This document shows, piece after piece, positions 46,704 through 58,961 of a stretch of 64,000 nt of DNA (its first letter is position 1; the number at the start of each line of letters is the position of its first letter). This DNA comes from Mantis religiosa. Its lineage: Eukaryota; Arthropoda; Insecta; Mantodea; Mantidae. The translations under genes were made by a program, and so were the position numbers. Location: contig CM060953.1 of NCBI GenBank assembly GCA_030765055.1, forward strand, positions 182,345,043 to 182,409,042. The letters are read 5' to 3'. The notes beneath the pieces are model-generated. The model made no database searches. It had not been told where the DNA came from and saw nothing but the letters and a program-made list of their open reading frames with translations.

Positions 46704-46985
46704 TTAAGGTAAGGTAACATTTCAATAATCAGTATAGCCACCTAGGTATAGACAACATGAGCCGCCACTGCTGGGGACTCTCTCCCGCACCACTGATATA
46801 TCAGTCAGCCCCGCCGGCCGGTCGAGCAACACGAAGCCATCCTGCTGAGGATTGCACACCCAACACATCTTATTACTCAGGTAAATCTCGAAAAAAATTG
46901 ACAATTTAATCAAAATATGAGCAAATTAGTAGTAAATAGGAACTTAGACGTTTCAGCGAAGAGGGGAAGGTACAGTGAAAGTAGA
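46704..46985. other. Unassigned DNA bordering module Y
   Basis: GC-richer stretch around 46,760-46,860 without recognised content. Confidence 0.3.
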
Positions 46986-49940
46986 CAAAGAGCGGCAGGT
47001 TTAGCACTCCAACTCCAGCTGGTATAGCTGACCTTCTATAGAGGCAACTAGAATTTCTAGGAGTAACCTCAGTGTCTCTCATGCAGCACCGAGACACCTG
47101 TCAACCCAGGGAAATCCCCGAAGAAAGCTCGTAGGTTAGGATAACACGCTCGGGGCTCAAACCCACTAAATGTCACATATTATTCACATACACTTCTCGC
47201 TTGGTTTACACAGAGTAGTTTGTAAATTAAACGTCACATCAAAGTTACTTTGCTTACAGATGACACCCCGCTGGTGCTTTATCTCTCACAAACAGCTGCT
47301 GTACCCTCATCTTGTTATACGCATATTTCAGAATATGAACACCTCACCACCAGTCCTCCTTGCTGCAATTCTCGTGAGATGCACATTTATTTAAGTAGTT
47401 TCTAGCTGTGTCAACTAGGACCAAATATGGGTCACCAGACATTTAACAGAAAATATCTAGGGAATTAGGATTTGGTAGAATAGCCCAACAGCGTCCATAT
47501 GACTGGAGCATAGAATTTAGATATTTAACAGTAGTACCAACTTATAGACCAAGATGGACTAAAATTTATTGCAGTTTTTAGCGTTTTCTAGGAAGTAGTG
47601 CAACATTTATGTTATAAAGTGACGGATACTTTGCCAATTTTGCGTTTCCCAACATTTCGATATTAAAAGTATTACATTCCACTCAAAGTTGATACTGTTT
47701 TCAGTATTAATAGTGTTTGAAGGTCCACCGAATCAAATCGAAATCCAAATCAAATGGAAAAGATGTTTAGAAAAGGGTCAGCGTGGTTTGTTTTTACAAC
47801 TTAAGTCAAAATTAAGAATTCAGTTATAAGTCAAATGGTATTTAAATTCAGTATGAGCCAAATGTGGGAACGAAGATTAAAATAAGGACCAACACCACCC
47901 TTTACAAGAAACATTCTGAAATATTTATTTACTGAAAATGTTTCTCTTATTATTAAAAGACTTTCAATGTGAATGAAATTAATTTCTTGATTTTTATGGG
48001 CATTTCTCAAATATATTGATTAGGATAACTTCTGTATAGTTAGTAAAGCATAAGAGATAAACATGAAATTTTCGTCAGTTAAAACATTTATTATATGTCC
48101 CTGTTTTGTGAAGTTAAACATATATAAGATGTTCCTGCTTTTGTTCGAATTTTCCAATACATTCCTTAAAATAAAACTGCTTATTGTGGCGTCATCACAT
48201 AGCAACGAGATCCTCTAAGTTTTGACTATCATTTAAAGTTTCATATCTCCCTTCAACCTACAAGAAAATAAAAACGAAGTCCAAGCGTAGCAAGAATATA
48301 TTGCTCAAGAGTAGAAATATTATCAGGGTCTTCTACATTAAATTAACGAGACAAAATAACAAGGTTGGAGTGTCGAGGGTTCTTACTCAGCACAGATCAG
48401 TGATTAAAGCACTATCAACACAAATACAGCTTTTCAGATCTTATAATGAAGACGCTACTGGACACTTGACTAGCTCATGTACATACATGCAACTGACCCA
48501 AAAGTTTCTAAGATTTCCCTTTCTCTAACTTTTAAAACTAGTCATTGTTACCCGTATCGAACATGTGCACTTTAGATTTGTTTTTAATAAACATTCACCA
48601 TGACGGCAGTTAACTGTGTATTTCATATGGCGAAAAAAGCGAGCCGCTGGACAAACATAAGAGTAACAATTTATAGGATTAACAACAATGCGTGAGAACC
48701 ACAATAATAATACTTGCAATATTTCTTATTTTTCTTGTTATGTAACGACAGTGGATTTAAATGATAATGTATAATAGTAAAACGATTAATTATTAATTAT
48801 GGTACCAAACACGTATTCAAATATGTAATTTGAAACTTTGGAATAAGGGCCCAATAAGTGTAGTTGGTCGATATTTTACCTTTCTGATGACTATATATAC
48901 AGGAAAACAACACGTAATTACATAAATTTCTGACTCTAGTCATCACATGGCAACGGTTTCTGTTATTTTTAGACTATGAAGCAAATGTTCCACATTTCGC
49001 TTAAATCTGTAAGAAAATAAAAAGGGATATCTCAGTGTTTGTAAGTAGATAATAATTCGAGAGTAGAGAAAGCCATGAGAGTTCAACGTGGTAACAATAC
49101 GGAATAAAACCACTCCAAACTTGCAATTGTGTTTCAAAACCGAAGACACTAACAACAAGTCTGAAATGTAGCATTTGCTTTTCCAATAAATTGAGGAAAG
49201 AATTATGCCGGAATAGCCCCAAGGGCATCCCGATTCCAAAAATTGTCAAGAAGTAAGCCCAATCGAAGTGCAATGATTGAGCTTTATGGGACATGATACG
49301 CATAATGTTCGCTCGCTCGCTCGCAGATACTGGTAGGCTTCGCTCGCTCGCTCGTGCTGGCTGGCTGTATACAGTCAGAAGGTTTTTGCTGCGTGCCCAC
49401 CCATTAAGGGTTTTACCGCAGGTAGGATTTTTAATGAAAGATGTAGGATGAAGGTGATGTAGGTTTTTGATTGGAAGTTAATTTTGAGGTTACCAAGGTA
49501 CCTTCGGGACGAAAGAGAGGATGCAGTACTTAGCACCCATTTTGTTTTGTTTTAAATATTTTGTAATTTAGTTGGGGAGAAATTTAGATGCCAAACAGCT
49601 TGGAAGAATTATGAGGAGCTCAGCTTTAGCTGCTGATAGGTTTAGCTCTTGTGTTATCTAGGGTGCCCGCATGCCATACGGGGGACCCGATGCAGTCTAG
49701 ATCGACGTCTAGTGGGGTCATAATTTCCCAGTGATCTGACAAGGGCGCTTCTGTGAGATGGTAAACTTGCGTATAATTTTGAAGCCCGGCGCCTAATTTC
49801 ATCCTCCACGTATGGAAGACCCGATGCTTCGTGGAGCAACTGGTAGGCTTGTACACAAACTTCAACTCTTAAAGCAGTACTTGAAGACTTGTGTTTCACC
49901 CGTCAAGACAACGAAATATCTACAAAGTGTAAACTCCTCG
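46986..49940 (-). repeat. Module Y, left copy
   Basis: Inverted copy of 53,780-56,720. Paired positions sum to about 103,706-103,720. Several shared open frames are identical or differ by one or two residues (for example 48,020-48,205 versus 55,514-55,699). I recognise no protein in Y apart from the LINE fragment at 49,33x-49,852. It contains hairpin motifs at 49,212-49,282. Confidence 0.92.
49330..49852 (-). mobile_element. Jockey-like LINE fragment in Y
   Basis: Minus-strand frame (stop side at 49,654): AYQLLHEASGLPYVEDEIRR, then ASKLYASLPSHRSALVRSLG and NYDPTRRRSRLHR. This resembles the jockey-type tail (lh-x-ea-x-x-x-x-V-x-x-x-I...Y...LGNY-P...R). The same fragment is in the inverted copy at 53,869-54,410 but absent from the partial copy at 60.54 kb. 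A (GCTC)n tract marks its 3' side. Confidence 0.65.
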
Positions 49941-50434
49941 TAGTTTCATTGTTGGTAGCCCTGGTTCCCGCTCCAGCCTAAATTAAATTTCAGCTACTCC
50001 AAAAATGTTATTATGGAATATTCAAAATTATTCAATCCTTCTTCCTAGTTTATTAACTAACCCACCAGCGGTGCTCGCTGTCCGTAGCACCCGGTTCATC
50101 ATTCCCTGAGGAGCAAAAAGCTACCTCCCTACACCAACCCCACTTAAATTACACCCGTCATTCTGCAACATCCACATCCCGCCACTACGTGGTTAAGCTC
50201 TTCCCAGAGCAGGTACACGTTTTGACCACCCTTCGGGCTGTTCCAAACAGCCTGCCAGATTTGTGCTGCTGCTTACGACGCGTTTGAACTTCCTCAAGCA
50301 GGGTGATGCTAAATCATTGCACTTCGATTAGGCTCACCTGAGGAGTTGCAGGTCTCATAATTTTTGTACTCGGGATGCCCTCAGGGCTATCCCGGCATAA
50401 ATCCCTAATCACTTTATTGAAGAAGCACTTTGTC
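49941..50434. other. Spacer between Y and X
   Basis: Begins with a mariner 1 scrap (TAGTTTCATTGTTGGTAGCC; compare 50,584). The rest is unassigned until hairpin motifs at 50,308-50,333 and 50,367-50,392. Confidence 0.45.
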
Positions 50435-50472
50435 GCACCAGAAACGCACGCTAACTCACGGAGCAAGATATA

Positions 50473-51126
50473 CAAGGGCTGTTCAATAAAGAATGATAAT
50501 AATTTTTTACGGTCATAGTTTTCCGCAATAAAATTCAATCCTATTATATTCTGTTAGCTTAATGTGAAACAAACACGCCGCAGTAGTTTCATTGTTGGTA
50601 TTCCTGGTTCCCGCCTGTGAGAACCAGGCAAGTTTAGACATCATCAGCATCGCCTACCGCAGCAATGGAGGTAACATGCAGTTAAAGTTGATGTTAGAGG
50701 AAGATCCCAAGTTTCTTTCAAACGTAATCACTGCTGATGAAACTTGGCTGCATCATTTTGATCCTGAGAGCAAACAGCAGAGCTCAGTGTGGAAATCTCC
50801 TTCATCACCAACCCCAGCTGCATATTGCCAATGTTGCTGAATATCATCCAAAAATCAACGTCACATGAGGCTAAATCCGGACTACAGGGAGAAATGCCTT
50901 TGTGGGAGGCATTATCCATCATCAGAAGCAGTGGTGAAGGCTGCGGAGGCGATTTTGAAGAATCTCTCAAAAATTGTTTCCAGATGTCTTTGAAGACTGG
51001 CAGAAACGCTGGGACAAGTGCATCGCGTTCAGAGGAGACTATTTTGGGAAGAACTATCAAAATTATGAAGATGATTTAAGGTACGTTGTCAAAAAAGTTG
51101 TGATCATTGTTTATTGAACAGCCCTC
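50473..51126 (+). mobile_element. Mariner 1 deletion derivative (654 bp)
   Basis: Both TIRs present (CAAGGGCTGTTCAATAAAGA and its reverse CTTTATT...), with TA outside. Retains MQLKLMLEEDPKFLSNVITA followed by DETWLHHFDPESK, so the first catalytic region is intact, then only the C-terminal end. Around 50,863-50,892 a segment corresponding to 'YSPDLA' is present in reverse orientation, a small internal inversion. Confidence 0.8.
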
Positions 51127-51794
51127 GTGCTTTGTCAGACCAACAGACTTGATCCGCCACTCTGATTTACTCTTAAACCACGCAAGACTACCTCGCTGCC
51201 ACACTTAATGAAAATATAGTATACACTTGAATAACAAGTTCTGTCTTCCTTAAGTAACAAATTGCGTACCATCAATGGAACGTGAACGAGTGTATTTGGA
51301 AGTGTCAAACGCTACACGTGTAAAATAGGCAATTCGTTAGGCCGTAGGAACTCTACAGAAAACACGAGATTTTCGTAACATCCACAGAGCATGCTCTAGA
51401 TGACTGCTGGCAGGAGGCATGCAGCGATAGTGACGTAACCTGGTACTGAAAAGGTGACAGGGACGCCTGGGGTGAAACAAAAGTCTTCAAGTAGTGTTTT
51501 AAGACTTCTGAAGCTTTGTGATCAAATGTGAGACCTGTGTCATAGTTGAAGTGTGGCTCAATCGTTGCACTTCAATTGAGCTTACCTTCAGATGTTTCAC
51601 AACTCATTTTTGGAACTAGGGGTAACATACGTGCTATCCCAACATAAATTGTTCTCAAAATATTGGAGAAGCAAATGCTTTGTATCTACCTTGCTGTAAA
51701 TGTCTATTCTTTGCACAAACAATACTTACCGGCTTGGAATAGTTTAATTTCGAGCCATTATACACAGTAGCGACATTTGGACAGTGACAAGCAA

Positions 51795-52150
51795 AGTTGT
51801 CGCAACTGGCGGTGATGCGCACAAAGAGTATCGTGCGGAGAGATAAGGGACAGATAGTGCACTGCGGAGATGAAAGCTTGCCGAAACAGGTAGACAGATA
51901 GCTGACTAGAAGTTTCGAACTCTTGTTTGTTACAGAATATTCCATAAATATCTAGTAATATGAGTAGAGGTGTTTAAGGAAGCCGCGACTCACCAAGAGT
52001 GTTTGTTTGTGGGTGTGGCAGACGAACTTTATGATTGCAATTGTGTATGTGACGTAATTCTACAACTGTAGGGGTTGACCAAAGTGTGTTTCTACGGAAA
52101 TGAAGATCATGTTGAATTTATGCAAGCTGGACTTTTAAATCTACGAACCC
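51795..52150 (+). mobile_element. LTR-like segment in X
   Basis: Ends AGCTGGACTTTTAAATCTACGAACCCACA, sharing CTACGAACCCACA and GGACTTTAAA with the LTR at 40,755. The polyadenylation-type signal is degenerate (GAAATGAAG, about 52,098). Upstream TACGTAATTCTACAAC-like text also parallels 40,655. Its 5' boundary is not defined. Confidence 0.55.
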
Positions 52151-52724
52151 ACAAGGCCACTATATAAGCAGCTTACAGACGGTAATAATGAGATTTTTAA
52201 AATCATATTACAAGTCACTGCCAGGCGCCCTCCCGGCCTTCCAAATGTCCAGTCGCTGTATACTTCAGCTGCGAGCCCACAGACATACCAGGCTTTCCAA
52301 CGTACATTCGCCGCCATCTTCATCTGCCAGCTGCCGGGGCTTCTCCCGTGATTTACCGTAGGACAACACTCTCTATCCTGGCAACCTCTTACGGAGAAGT
52401 TCTGGTCATGTGCCGCAGGTACACCACGTCTACTAGCTACATTACCTCAGAAATGCAGGAAAGAGAGCTGATATCACTGTGCATGAATCCACCCGTGTAG
52501 AATCCACGCAGAGCCAAACAAAACAGCAGCGATATCAGCTCCGATGTATCTCAGTGTCTCGTACCCCACCCACGAATGTGTACGCAGCCTCTCGGAATAC
52601 GAACTCGGTGTGTTGATAGTCAAAAGTTTAAGAACTCGTTGCTATGTAATGACCTTACAATAGCTAATTTTCATTTGATTTGACGAACTTGTTTGAAAAT
52701 TCAAACAAAGCGCATGAATATTTT

Positions 52725-53165
52725 TGAATAGAATTGAATTATTTATTGTGGATATTCCAAAATTTTCCAATTTACAACTATAGGCTACGTTTATTTGTCT
52801 TTACCTTTTTGCTAGCTTGTCTTACACGACACCCGGACTTCTGCTCTGCCAGGTAGCTCTTAACGTCCATGTCTCCTTGTTACTTAATTAGTTGCATTCT
52901 TCCCCCTCACCTTCCTTTATTATATTCTTTACATTTCCGCCGCATTTCTTTTTAGTTTCCGTAAGAACTCACCAATACTTCTTACCTTCTTTTCCTTCTT
53001 TCCCGTTAACATTTTTATAGCCACTATCCTCTTCTCTACTTTCTCTCATTTTTCCTCCCAAACCCTTTTTCTCCACATTACAACTTCCTCGCATTCCGTT
53101 ACATAGTGCTCTATGCTTTCGTTTCCCTCACACAACTCACATATTCCCTTTTCCCTACCTGTTAA
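52725..53165 (-). mobile_element. LINE-B 3' fragment in X
   Basis: Minus strand: the zinc-knuckle tail text near 53,150 (ELCE... H....EC), then the 3' UTR with GGTAAAGACAAATAAACGTA and the tail near 52,728. It is a fixed part of X because the inverted copy carries it at 61,250-61,690. Confidence 0.75.
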
Positions 53166-53779
53166 TGGTTAACTTCACCAAAAAGTAACATTTAATGTGT
53201 GATTTAACTGACAAGATTTTATTTATAGTCTATAAGTAGCAGGTCTATGAGTTTGTACAAAATCATTTTAGAAATGTTTATTTATATGAGTACAATTACA
53301 TATTAACCTAGATAAACATTCTCTGATATTATGTTATCATTTATTTTCTTTTAGCTACATCGAATAATGCGATAGTTATCTTTTTTCTGATTGGCCAGTA
53401 CTACTCGAGTTTGTAAGTCTGAGACGGTTGGATCGTTTAGATGAAGGTTAGTATTTCGCTGTTACTGGGAGGAATGCGACAACTACTTAACTTTTACCTC
53501 TGTTAGATTTATCTAATACATATTACAGAGTATTAGCGCAATTCCAATGAGTTCCAGATGTGCCTTATAGGGTACATTTTGGCACTAGTTATTAAAGATG
53601 GCAGTCTTGTTCCCGAACTTAAGAGGAAGTGGATAGATGGCAGCATAGGAAATGTTGTATGATTTTGGAAATGTAATTGGTTTCCCGATAATATCTCTGG
53701 TAAAATTTGCCAAATAATTGTAAATTCATAAACTGCAGGACAAAGTGCAATGTATAAAATGAGTGGTATTTGGTTTTTT

Positions 53780-56720
53780 CGAGGAGTTTACACTTTGTAG
53801 ATATTTCGTTGTCTTGACGGGTGAAACACAAGTCTTCAAGTACTGCTTTAAGAGTTGAAGTTTGTGTACAAGCCTACCAGTTGCTCCACGAAGCATCGGG
53901 TCTTCCATACGTGGAGGATGAAATTAGGCGCTGGGCTTCAAAATTATACGCAAGTTTACCATCTCACAGAAGTGCCCTTGTCAGATCACTGGGAAATTAT
54001 GACCCCACTAGACGTCGATCTAGACTGCATCGGGTCCCCCGTATGGCATGCGGGCACCCTAGATAACACAGGAGCTAAACCTATCAGCAGCTAAAGCTGA
54101 GCTCCTCATAATTCTTCCAAGCTGTTTGGCATCTAAATTTCTCCCCAACTAAATTACAAAATATTTAAAACAAAACAAAATGGGTGCTAAGTACTGCATC
54201 CTCTCTTTCGTCCCGAAGGTACCTTGGTAACCTCAAAATTAACTTCCAATCAAAAACCTACATCACCTTCATCCTACATCTTTCATTAAAAATCCTACCT
54301 GCGGTAAAACCCTTAATGGGTGGGCACGCAGCAAAAACCTTCTGGCTGTATACAGCCAGCCAGCACGAGCGAGCGAGCGAAGCCTACCAGTATCTGCGAG
54401 CGAGCGAGCGAACATTATGCGTATCATGTCCCATAAATCTCAATCATTGCACTTCGATTGGGCTTACTTCTTGACAATTTTTGGAATCGGGATGCCCTTG
54501 GGGCTATTCCGGCATAATTCTTTCCTCAATTTATTGGAAAAGCAAATGCTACATTTCAGACTTGTTGTTAGTGTCTTCGGTTTTGAAACACAATTGCAAG
54601 TTTGGAGCGGTTTTATTCCGTATTGTTACCACTTTGAACTCTCATGGTTTTCTCTACTCTCGAATTATTATCTACTTACAAACACTGAGATATCCCTTTT
54701 TATTTTCTTACAGATTTAAGCGAAATGTGGAACATTTGCTTCATAGTCTAAAAATAACAGAAACCGTTGCCATGTGATGACTAGAGTCAGAAATTTATGT
54801 AATTACGTGTTGTTTTCCTGTATATATAGTCATCAGAAAGGTAAAATATCGACCAACTACACTTATTGGGCCCTTATTCCAAAGTTTCAAATTACATATT
54901 TGAATACGTGTTTGGTACCATAATTAATAATTAATCGTTTTACTATTATACATTATCATTTAAATCCACTGTCGTTACATAACAAGAAAAATAAGAAATA
55001 TTGCAAGTATTATTATTGTGGTTCTCACCAATAGTTGTTAATCCTATAAATTGTTACTCTTATGTTTGTCCAGCGGCTCGCTTTTTTCGCCATATGAAAT
55101 ACACAGTTAACTGCCGTCATGGTGAATGTTTATTAAAACAAATCTAAAGTGCACATGTTCGATACGGGTAACAATGACTAGTTTTAAAAGTTAGAGAAAG
55201 GGAAATCTTAGAAACTTTTGAGTCAGTTGCATGTATGTACATGAGCTAGTCAAGTGTCCAGTAGCGTCTTCATTATAAGATCTGAAAAGCTGTATTTGTG
55301 TTGATAGTGCTTTAATCACTGATCTGTGCTGAGTAAGAACCCTCGACACTCCAACCTTGTTATTTTGTCTCGTTAATTTAATGTAGAAGACCCTGATAAT
55401 ATTTCTACTCTTGAACAATATATTCTTGCTACGCTTGGACTTCGTTTTTATTTTCTTGTAGGATGAAGGGAGATATGAAACTTTAAATGATAGTCAAAAC
55501 TTAGAGGATCTCGTTGCTATGTGATGACGCCACAATAAGCAGTTTTATTTTAAGGAATGTATTGGAAAATTCGAACAAAAGCAGGAACATCTTATATATG
55601 TTTAACTTCACAAAACAGGGACATATAATAAATGTTTTAACTGACGAAAATTTCATGTTTATCTCTTATGCTTTACTAACTATACAGAAGTTATCCTAAT
55701 CAATATATTTGAGAAATGCCCATAAAAATCAAGAAATTAATTTCATTTTCATTGAAAGTCTTTTAATAATAAGAGAAATATTTTCAGTAAATAAATAATT
55801 CAGAATGTTTCTTGTAAAGGGTGGTGTTGGTCCTCATTTTAATCTTCATTCCCACATTTGGCTCATACTGAATTTAAATACCATTTGACTTATAACTGAA
55901 TTCTTAATTTTGACTTAAGTTGTAAAAACAAACCACGCTGACCCTTTTCTAAACATCTTTTCCATTTGATTCGGTGGACCTTCAAACACTATTAATACTG
56001 AAAACAATATCAACTTTAAGTGGAAGGTAATGCTTTTAATACTGAAATGTTGGAAAACGCAAAATTGGCAAAGTATCCGTCACTTTATAACATAAATGTT
56101 GCACTACTTCCTAGAAAACGCTCAAAACTCCAATAAATTTTAGTCCATCTTGGTCTATAAGTTGGTACTACTGTTAAATATATAAATTCTGTGCTCCAGT
56201 CATATGGAGGTTGTTGGAATATTCTCCCAAAACCTAATTCCCTAGAGAATTTCTGTTAAATCTACAGCTGGTGACCCATATTTGGACATGGTTGACACAG
56301 CTAGAAACTACTTAAATAAATGTGCATCTCACGAGAATTGCTGCAAGGAGGACTGGCGGTGAGGTGTTCATATTCTGAAATATGCGTATAACAAGATGAG
56401 GGTACAGAAGCTGTTTGTGAGAGATAAAGCACCAGCGGGCTGTCATCTGTAAGCAAAGTAACTTTGATGTGACGTTTAATTTACAAACTACTCTGTGTAC
56501 AGCAAGCAAGAAGTGTATGTGAATAATATGTGACATTTAGTGGGTTTGAGACCCGAGCGTGTTATCCTAACCTACGAGCTTTCTTCGGGGATTTCCCTGG
56601 GTTGACAGGTGTCCCGGTGCTGCATGAGAGATACTGAGGTTACTCCTAGAAATTCTAGTTGCCTCTATAGAAGGTCAGCTATACTAACTGGAGCTGGAGT
56701 GCTAAAGCTGCCGCTCTTTG
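53780..56720 (+). repeat. Module Y, inverted copy
   Basis: Arm partner of 46,986-49,940. Its first 90 bp (to 53,870) are also the inner end of X, so X and Y overlap by a shared segment (CACCCGTCAAGACAACGAAA on the minus strand). Carries the jockey LINE fragment at 53,869-54,410 and hairpins at 54,439-54,510. Confidence 0.92.
53869..54410 (+). mobile_element. Jockey-like LINE fragment in inverted Y
   Basis: Coding tail to a TAA at 54,066, then 3' UTR ending in (GAGC)n repeats with AAGCCTACCAG at both ends (about 53,871 and 54,380). Compared with 60,537-60,550, which reads CATAATGTTACACAAAC without interruption, this segment is an insertion. Confidence 0.7.
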
Positions 56721-57955
56721 AGTTTGTGATCAAATGTGAGAAGTGTGTCATAGTTGAAGTGTTGCTCAATCGATGCACTTCGATTGAGCTTACCTTCAGA
56801 TGTTGGACAACTCATTTTTGGAACTCAGGGTAACGTTCGTGCTATCCCAGCATAAATTCTTCTCAAAACATTGGAGAAGCAAATGCTTTGTATCTACCTT
56901 GCTACAAATGTCTATTCTTTGCACAAACGATATTTAACAGCTTGGAGTAGTTTAATTTCGAGCCATTATACACAGTAGCGACATTTGGACAGTGACAGGC
57001 AAAGATGTTGTAGAATTACGTCACATACACAATTGCAATCATAAAGTTCGACTGCCACACCCACAAACAAACACTCTTGGTGAGTCGCGGCTTCCTTAAA
57101 CACCTCTACTCATATTACTAGATATTTATGGAATATTCTGTAACAAACAAGAAATCGAAACTTCTAGTCAGCTATCTGTCTACCTGTTTCGGCAAGCTTT
57201 CATCTCCGCAGTGCACTATCTGTCCCTTATCTCTCCGCACGAAACTCTTTGTGCGCATCACCGCCAGTTGCGACAACATCTTTGCTTGTCACTGTCCAAA
57301 TGTCGCTACTGTGTATAATGGCTCGAAATTAAACGGCTCCAAGCTGGTAAATATCGTTTGTGCAAAGAATAGACATTTGTAGCAAGGTAGATACAAAGCA
57401 TTTGCTTCTCCAATGTTTTGAGAAGAATTTATGCTGGGATAGCACGAACGTTACCCCGAGTTCCAAAAATGAGTTGTCAAACATCTGAAGGTAAGCTCAA
57501 TCGAAGTGCATCGATTGAGCAACACTTCAACTATGACAAACTTCTCACATTTCATCACAAACTTCAGCTGTCTTAAAACACTACTTGAAGACTTTTGTTT
57601 CACCCGAGACTTCCATGCTCAGACTTATGTATGGTCAGTACCAGGTTACGTCACTCTCGCTGCATCCTCCTGCCAGCATTCATCCAGAGCATGCTCTGGG
57701 GATGTTTCGAAATCTCGTGTGTTCTGTAGAGTTCCTACGGCCTAACAGATTGGCTATTTTACACGTGTAGCGCTTGACACTTCCAAATACACTCATTCAC
57801 GTTCTATTGGTGGTACGCAATTTGTTACTTAAGGAAGACAGAACTTGTTATTCAAGTGTATAACATATTTTCATTAAAGTGTGGCAACGAGTTAGTCTTG
57901 CGTGGTTTAAGAGTAAGTCAGAGTGGCGGATCAAGTGAGTGGGTCTGACAAAGCA
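56721..57955 (+). repeat. Partial third copy of X with a local palindrome
   Basis: 57,011-57,955 runs parallel to 62,360-63,288. In addition 56,724-57,010 is the inverted copy of 57,274-57,560, giving arms of about 285 bp around a 263-bp LTR-like spacer. Contains a perfect 10-bp-stem hairpin at 57,495-57,520. Confidence 0.85.
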
Positions 57956-58953
57956 CGAGGACTGTTCAATAAAGTATGATTAAAACTTTTTTGACAACGT
58001 ACCTTTACTCATCCTCATAATTTTGATGGTCCTTCTCAAAATAGACTTCCCTGAATGCGATGCACTTGTCCCAGCGTTTCTGCCAGTCTTCAAAGATATG
58101 CTGGAAACCATAATTTAGAGATCCATCAAAATCGCCTCCGCGGCCTTCACCACTGCTTCTGATGATGGATAATGCCTTCCACAAAGCCATTTCTTCTACT
58201 TAGGGAATAGAAAAAAAGTAACAAGGGGCTAAATCTGTACTATAGGGAGAGTGAGGGATGCACTTCACGTTGATGTTTGCAAGATATTCAGCAATATTAG
58301 CAATATGCAGCTGCACATTTTCGTGGTGCAGCATCCAGCTTGCTTCATGGAAATGTGGTCTTTTACCCCTGGTAGGTACTTGCAATGTTTTCAGGAGATT
58401 CCTGTAGTATTGTCCAGTTACTGATGTATGTGCAGGTACAACATGCTGATAAGCAATTCCATGAATATCAAAGAATGAGATGACCATAACTTTCCTAGCT
58501 CAAGCAATCACTTTTGCTTTCTTTGGAGGTTGGTGATGAAGGAGATTTCCACACTGAGCTTTGCTGTTTGCTCTCAGGATCAAAAGATATAGCCAAGTTT
58601 CATCAGCAGTGAATACGTTTGAAAGAAACTTCGGATCTTCCACTAAGATCAACTTTAAGTGCGTTAAGTCCGGATTTAGCCCCATGTGACTTTTTTCTAT
58701 TACCTAACTTGAAAAAGCATCTTCGTGGGAGGCATTATATATCATCAGAAGCAGTGGTGAAGGCTGCGGAGGCGATTTTGAAGCATCTCTCAAAAATGGT
58801 TTCCAGCATGTCTTTGAAGAGTGGCAGAAACGCTGGGACAAGTGCATCACATTCAGGGGAAGCTATTTCGAGAAGAACCGTCAAAATAATGAGGATGAGT
58901 AAAGGTGCGTTGTCCAAAAAAAAATTGTGATCATTCTTTATTGAACAGCCCTC
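57956..58953. mobile_element. Foldback mariner 1 with two 3' ends
   Basis: From 57,956 to about 58,663 it reads as the 3' half of mariner 1 on the minus strand. From 58,664 to 58,953 it reads as the same 3' end on the plus strand. Hence the outer about 285 bp on each side are inverted copies (CTCATCCTCATAATTTTGAT at 58,010 versus AAAATAATGAGGATGAG near 58,880). The central part carries broken transposase: the HDN aspartate is Glu (HHENV) and CDFF is CYFF. Confidence 0.85.
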
Positions 58954-58961
58954 GTTTAAGG

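Larger units (their letters stand above)
50435..53870 (+). repeat. Module X, left copy
   Basis: Inverted copy of 60,544-63,985. Paired coordinates sum to about 114,413-114,418 over its whole length. Contains a mariner 1 deletion derivative (50,473-51,126), LTR-like sequence ending near 52,150, and a LINE-B fragment (52,725-53,165). Shared frame 52,141-52,323 is identical to 62,095-62,277. Confidence 0.92.

Noticed and set aside
46364..46741. 125-codon minus-strand frame
   Set aside because: It is antisense to the recognisable hAT dimerisation region on the plus strand.
54436..54777. 98-100 codon frames conserved in three Y copies as a possible gene
   Set aside because: Conservation is at DNA level between recent duplicates; two overlapping frames are equally conserved, and no domain or start context supports coding.
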